From Planctomycetota bacterium (GTDB lineage Bacteria > Planctomycetota > Planctomycetia > Pirellulales > Lacipirellulaceae), in contig JAJDEE010000254.1 in the NCBI GenBank assembly GCA_029259975.1, positions 1-8,456 of the forward strand: a DNA stretch of 8,456 bases. The letters run 5' to 3'. Positions 6,200 to 8,456 of this stretch are shown in pieces. The stretch's first letter is position 1, and each line of letters begins with the position of its first letter. The notes beneath the pieces are model-generated. The model saw only the letters and a program-made list of their open reading frames with translations. It had not been told where the DNA came from and searched no databases. The position numbers and the translations under genes are program-made.

Positions 6200-7815
6200 T
6201 GCTGTCCCTCTGCGGTTTCTGCCATGGGGAATGTGTTCTGAGCAGAGAGCTTGTCGAAGGTTGCTAAGCTACCCTTGGCTGCCTCCTGCACCGAGCAGTT
6301 TTTATCGTTGGCAGCGTACCGCAATGCTTCTTGCACTTGGGCAGTGGGACAAAACTGTAACGCATCTGCCGCCGCCGCGCGGATCACGTGATCGTCGTCT
6401 TCCAGCAGTGTTAGAAGACCTTCAAACACTTCGGGGACTAGCTCCATGATTTCGGCCATCTCCACGGCCCGCAAGCGGCGATTTCGCGCTTTTAGCTTCA
6501 TTTCAGCCAATATCCCGGGCACTGTCTCGGGGTCTACTCTTTTAACTAGACTGCCGGTAGTGCGGCGGACGTCGTCGTTCAAGCCTTCAAACCCAGCCAG
6601 AAAGTTTGCGAACGAAAACTCAGGGAGCGCTTCGCAAGTTGCCTGGCGGACGGCTTCGTGGGGACTGTTGATTTTCTCGAGCAATAGGGCCATCGCACCA
6701 GGGACATGACGATCGCGAATTTGGCGAGTCGCCGCTGCCTGTACGTTGGGGTCCCTGTCTTCGATGGCGTTGAGCACCAAGTGATTTCCTCGGTCGCCAG
6801 GAATCGAGGCGAGGGCATCACAGGCCACCCAGCGAGCGGTCGGTTCGCCAAAATGGAGGATGCTATCGAGTAGATCTAAGAACGCGTCCGGTTTTACGCC
6901 CGACGCGGCAACAAGCTTGATACAACGTATCTGATCGCGCTCGTCGAAGCTGTCGTATCCTCGCTGGCCCATTCGTAACCACGCAAAGGAATTGATCCGC
7001 GATAGATTCTTAGCCATCTTCGCCGAGATCTCTTCGCTAGTGTAATCCAAAAGTAGGTTGACAAATTTTGAGTCGTCTCGTTTGCTAATCACATTCAAGA
7101 CATTGAGCGAAGCGTGCTCGTTTTGCAGCGACTGAAGCAAGAACTTGAGGACCCCAGTGCATTGACTATTCGTCATCACGTTGATAACTGTCAGGTAGCA
7201 AGGGTGGTGAGGGTCGTCAAGAATTTGTCGAAGCGTATTGTTGCTGGGGCCACCGAGAATGACGAATGCTTCGATTAACTCCGAACGCTTGTGGGTTCGA
7301 AATCGTTCGACGCTTCGTTCGAGGCTTTCCAGGACGAAACGACAAAGCGATTGCGGATCGCGGCGGTCCTCATAGTCTCGCTTTCCATAGACCATTTCGC
7401 TGAGCTGTCCAACCAACCGTAGCACCAGCTCGGTCGCGGCCTCGGCATGTTTACTTTTCTGGTTTTCAGCCAAGGTCACTAGCGTTGACACAAGATCAAA
7501 CTCTTTGAAATGTTCGACTAGTTCGCAAGCGTTGGCAAACAGTTGACCGTCTTCGTTGAGAACCGCGTCGCGTAGCGCGCCCGACATCCTACCGCGGCCT
7601 TCTTGCAAATACTCTCGCTGCTGTGACGACAGTCGATGCCACCGTTGTAGGACAGCCAGGTGCCCTTTTTTGCTTCGGCGGGCGATGATTGCTTTGAGAG
7701 TTCCCTCGTAGACTTCACCATCGGTGCGTTCCAGCGCAGTAAGCAACACCGTATTGGTTGCGTCGTTGCGGCTCGCAGCGAGTATTTCGAAAGTGGTAGC
7801 CAGTCCGGTAGTCAA
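6196..7815 (-). CDS. HEAT-repeat protein, 539 residues
   Basis: The protein is built almost entirely of helices, with recognisable HEAT-type repeats in the C-terminal half: about 345-366 (LVLNAIEDRDPNVQAAATRQ), 376-398 (ALLLEKINSPHEAVRQATCE), 467-487 (LLTLLEDDDHVIRAAAADAL) and 496-517. Weaker helical pairs run through the N-terminal half. Such alpha-solenoids are scaffolds for protein-protein contacts; no enzyme motif, signal peptide or transmembrane segment is seen. The start is a TTG at 7815: the frame has an upstream stop and no ATG or GTG before it, AGGA (7829-7826) lies 10 nt away, and the first internal Met is at residue 77. The next gene begins inside its stop codon (ATGA), so the partner is probably the 136-residue membrane protein, which could tether this scaffold to the membrane. 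The upstream region is shared with a divergent gene and holds palindromic sites. The solenoid call is firm; the biological role is unknown. Confidence 0.87.
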   Translation of the reverse strand: MTTGLATTFEILAASRNDATNTVLLTALERTDGEVYEGTLKAIIARRSKKGHLAVLQRWHRLSSQQREYLQEGRGRMSGALRDAVLNEDGQLFANACELVEHFKEFDLVSTLVTLAENQKSKHAEAATELVLRLVGQLSEMVYGKRDYEDRRDPQSLCRFVLESLERSVERFRTHKRSELIEAFVILGGPSNNTLRQILDDPHHPCYLTVINVMTNSQCTGVLKFLLQSLQNEHASLNVLNVISKRDDSKFVNLLLDYTSEEISAKMAKNLSRINSFAWLRMGQRGYDSFDERDQIRCIKLVAASGVKPDAFLDLLDSILHFGEPTARWVACDALASIPGDRGNHLVLNAIEDRDPNVQAAATRQIRDRHVPGAMALLLEKINSPHEAVRQATCEALPEFSFANFLAGFEGLNDDVRRTTGSLVKRVDPETVPGILAEMKLKARNRRLRAVEMAEIMELVPEVFEGLLTLLEDDDHVIRAAAADALQFCPTAQVQEALRYAANDKNCSVQEAAKGSLATFDKLSAQNTFPMAETAEGQQ

Positions 7816-7854
7816 AGGATTGTTGTCCTGTGAAAGTAGTCGTCGACCGAGAAA

Positions 7855-7924
7855 TAGGTTCTCCTACCTAAAACTTAGGTTGCAAATTGCCTGATCGCGT
7901 GATTTGGCTGCCTGTCGCAACCTA
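7855..7924. promoter_or_regulatory. Palindrome and half-sites in the divergent control region
   Basis: A perfect 15-bp palindrome, ACCTAA-AAC-TTAGGT, occupies 7866-7880. Related half-sites lie at 7855-7860 (TAGGTT) and 7919-7924 (AACCTA). TAGGTTGC at 7876-7883 also pairs with GCAACCTA at 7917-7924. Four similar half-sites within 70 bp, 40-110 bp upstream of the HEAT-repeat start and 130-200 bp upstream of the 90-aa gene, look like a binding site for a dimeric regulator. The protein that would bind is unknown. Confidence 0.4.
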
Positions 7925-7980
7925 GTTTTCTGGATGTGCCAATCGGGGCCGCTTGCTTTGTGTGTCGTAGTGCGGGAAAC

Positions 7981-7989
7981 TGATACAAT
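7981..7989 (+). promoter_or_regulatory. Possible extended -10 element (TGATACAAT) for the 90-aa gene
   Basis: TGA followed by TACAAT has the form of an extended -10 (TGnTAnnnT) and lies 63 bp before the ATG at 8053. No clear -35 is seen at normal spacing, which extended -10 promoters can tolerate. It is a prediction from pattern only. Confidence 0.35.
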
Positions 7990-8052
7990 CGTCACAACTC
8001 GGCCCCTTTCTCAACGCGTGAAAGTGGCACCATCAACGACAAGACCATTAGC

Positions 8053-8325
8053 ATGAATTTGACAAATACACAGCCGCAGCATCTCGCACGCGAGTTTTTG
8101 CCCATCCGCGCCAAGATTCTCGAAATCGCCGCGGCACTCGACCGCATCCAACGCGTTGCTGTGGAGGATGTCGACGATCCGCGTTGGCAGCAATTACAAG
8201 AAGGTCTTCGTTTGCTACTAGAAGTGGACAACAAGCGGACAGAACAGGTGCAATTATTATTCAGCCGGGCCTATGATGAGCGATGGCGGGAAACATTTGC
8301 AAATGCCCCCGGAAAATGCGATTAG
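8053..8325 (+). CDS. Small conserved-looking hypothetical protein (90 aa)
   Basis: The protein is predicted to be helical, soluble and without a signal peptide or membrane segment. The segments FLPIRAKILEIAAALDRIQR (15-34), DPRWQQLQEGLRLLLE (42-57) and QVQLLFSRAYDERWRETF (65-82) look like amphipathic helices, rich in Arg, Glu and Leu, with Trp-Arg pairs. I have the impression of similar short proteins lying directly upstream of TatD-like hydrolase genes in planctomycetes, but cannot verify it. No Shine-Dalgarno is seen before the ATG, though an extended -10-like sequence is 63 bp upstream. The gene is divergent from the HEAT-repeat gene and 98 bp ahead of the hydrolase on the same strand. I reject the antisense frames over the same bases, because this strand and frame fit the gene order and the protein looks folded. 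No function can be assigned from sequence alone. Confidence 0.75.
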   Translation: MNLTNTQPQHLAREFLPIRAKILEIAAALDRIQRVAVEDVDDPRWQQLQEGLRLLLEVDNKRTEQVQLLFSRAYDERWRETFANAPGKCD

Positions 8326-8334
8326 TTCATCGGA

Positions 8335-8365
8335 CCTTGCTCATTGGGTATTTAACCCTTGCTCA
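8335..8365 (+). repeat. Short direct repeat (CCTTGCTCA) with 22-bp period
   Basis: CCTTGCTCA occurs at 8335-8343 and again at 8357-8365. The copies start 22 bp apart, about two helical turns, so they would sit on the same face of DNA. Between them is a small GGGT-ATTTA-ACCC inverted repeat. The site lies upstream of the hydrolase gene and might be an operator; chance is not excluded. Confidence 0.3.
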
Positions 8366-8380
8366 ATAATTCGACATCTC

Positions 8381-8401
8381 GGCTACCTTGCCCCGGTAGC
8401 C
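8381..8401 (+). other. Perfect hairpin GGCTACC-N7-GGTAGCC before the hydrolase gene
   Basis: A seven-base perfect stem with loop TTGCCCC lies 22 nt before the ATG at 8424, between it and the 90-aa gene. No T run follows, so it is not an intrinsic terminator. It could attenuate transcription, mark an RNA processing point or influence translation of the next gene. Confidence 0.4.
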
Positions 8402-8423
8402 TGAACAACCTATCCGTCAAATT

Positions 8424-8456
8424 ATGTACTACATCGACCCGCACATCCACATGGTC
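8424..8456 (+). CDS. Start of a probable TatD-like metal-dependent hydrolase (partial, 11 codons)
   Basis: Only MYYIDPHIHMV is present before the window ends. The opening strand followed by D-P-H-I-H matches the metal-binding HxH at the first beta strand of amidohydrolase-superfamily TIM barrels such as TatD-like enzymes. The EboB hydrolase of ebo clusters begins, from memory, with a very similar DPHIHM. There is no clear Shine-Dalgarno just upstream. With 11 residues the family call is reasonable, but anything more precise is inference. Confidence 0.6.
   Translation, partial: MYYIDPHIHMV

Noticed and set aside
7992..8234. Reverse open frames over the 90-aa gene
   Set aside because: Ser/Arg/Cys-rich shadow translation; the forward frame has a better protein-like pattern and fits the gene order with the following hydrolase.

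Overview
The window looks like chromosomal DNA from a planctomycete, probably of the Pirellulales type. The clearest pointer is the reverse-strand gene at the left edge: a DUF1559 prepilin-like protein with a textbook N-terminal cleavage/methylation segment, from a family massively expanded in Planctomycetes. The GTG/TTG starts, patchy Shine-Dalgarno sequences, dispersed palindromic repeats and several lineage-type hypothetical proteins agree with this. The assignment is inference from gene content, since no rRNA or other phylogenetic marker is present.

Layout. (1) 1-438, minus: N-terminal part of a DUF1559 pilin-like secreted protein that runs off the left edge. (2) 661-2274, minus: a complete solute:sodium symporter of the YidK/vSGLT branch, with a TATAAT box only 6 nt before its ATG. 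(3) 2381-3076 (possibly to 3205), minus: a small putative zinc metallopeptidase with an HELGH motif. (4) 3206-3461: a divergent intergenic region containing a 27-bp-arm inverted repeat. (5) 3462-5715, plus: a glutaredoxin-family protein, then a second palindromic repeat of a different type, then a DUF2064/TIGR04282 glycosyltransferase-like gene overlapping by one base (TAATG) with thiO, glycine oxidase. (6) 5789-7815, minus: an ATGA-coupled pair made of a 539-residue HEAT-repeat protein (TTG start) and a 136-residue single-pass membrane protein. (7) 7816-8052: a divergent control region with a perfect ACCTAA-N3-TTAGGT palindrome and further TAGGTT-like half-sites. (8) 8053-8456, plus: a 90-residue hypothetical protein followed by the first 11 codons of a protein starting MYYIDPHIHM, probably a TatD-like metal-dependent hydrolase and possibly the entrance to an ebo-type gene cluster that continues beyond the window.

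How the genes relate. Most of the window is ordinary accessory and housekeeping content. Three short transcription units are suggested: DUF2064-thiO (translationally coupled), HEAT-membrane protein (translationally coupled) and the 90-aa protein with the hydrolase. ThiO would supply the glycine imine for the thiamine thiazole, but no other thiamine gene is present. I see no CRISPR array, tRNA, rRNA, transposase, phage gene or defence system. The items most worth following up are the HEAT/membrane pair with its palindromic control region, the repeat-flanked glutaredoxin gene, and the possible ebo cluster at the right edge.
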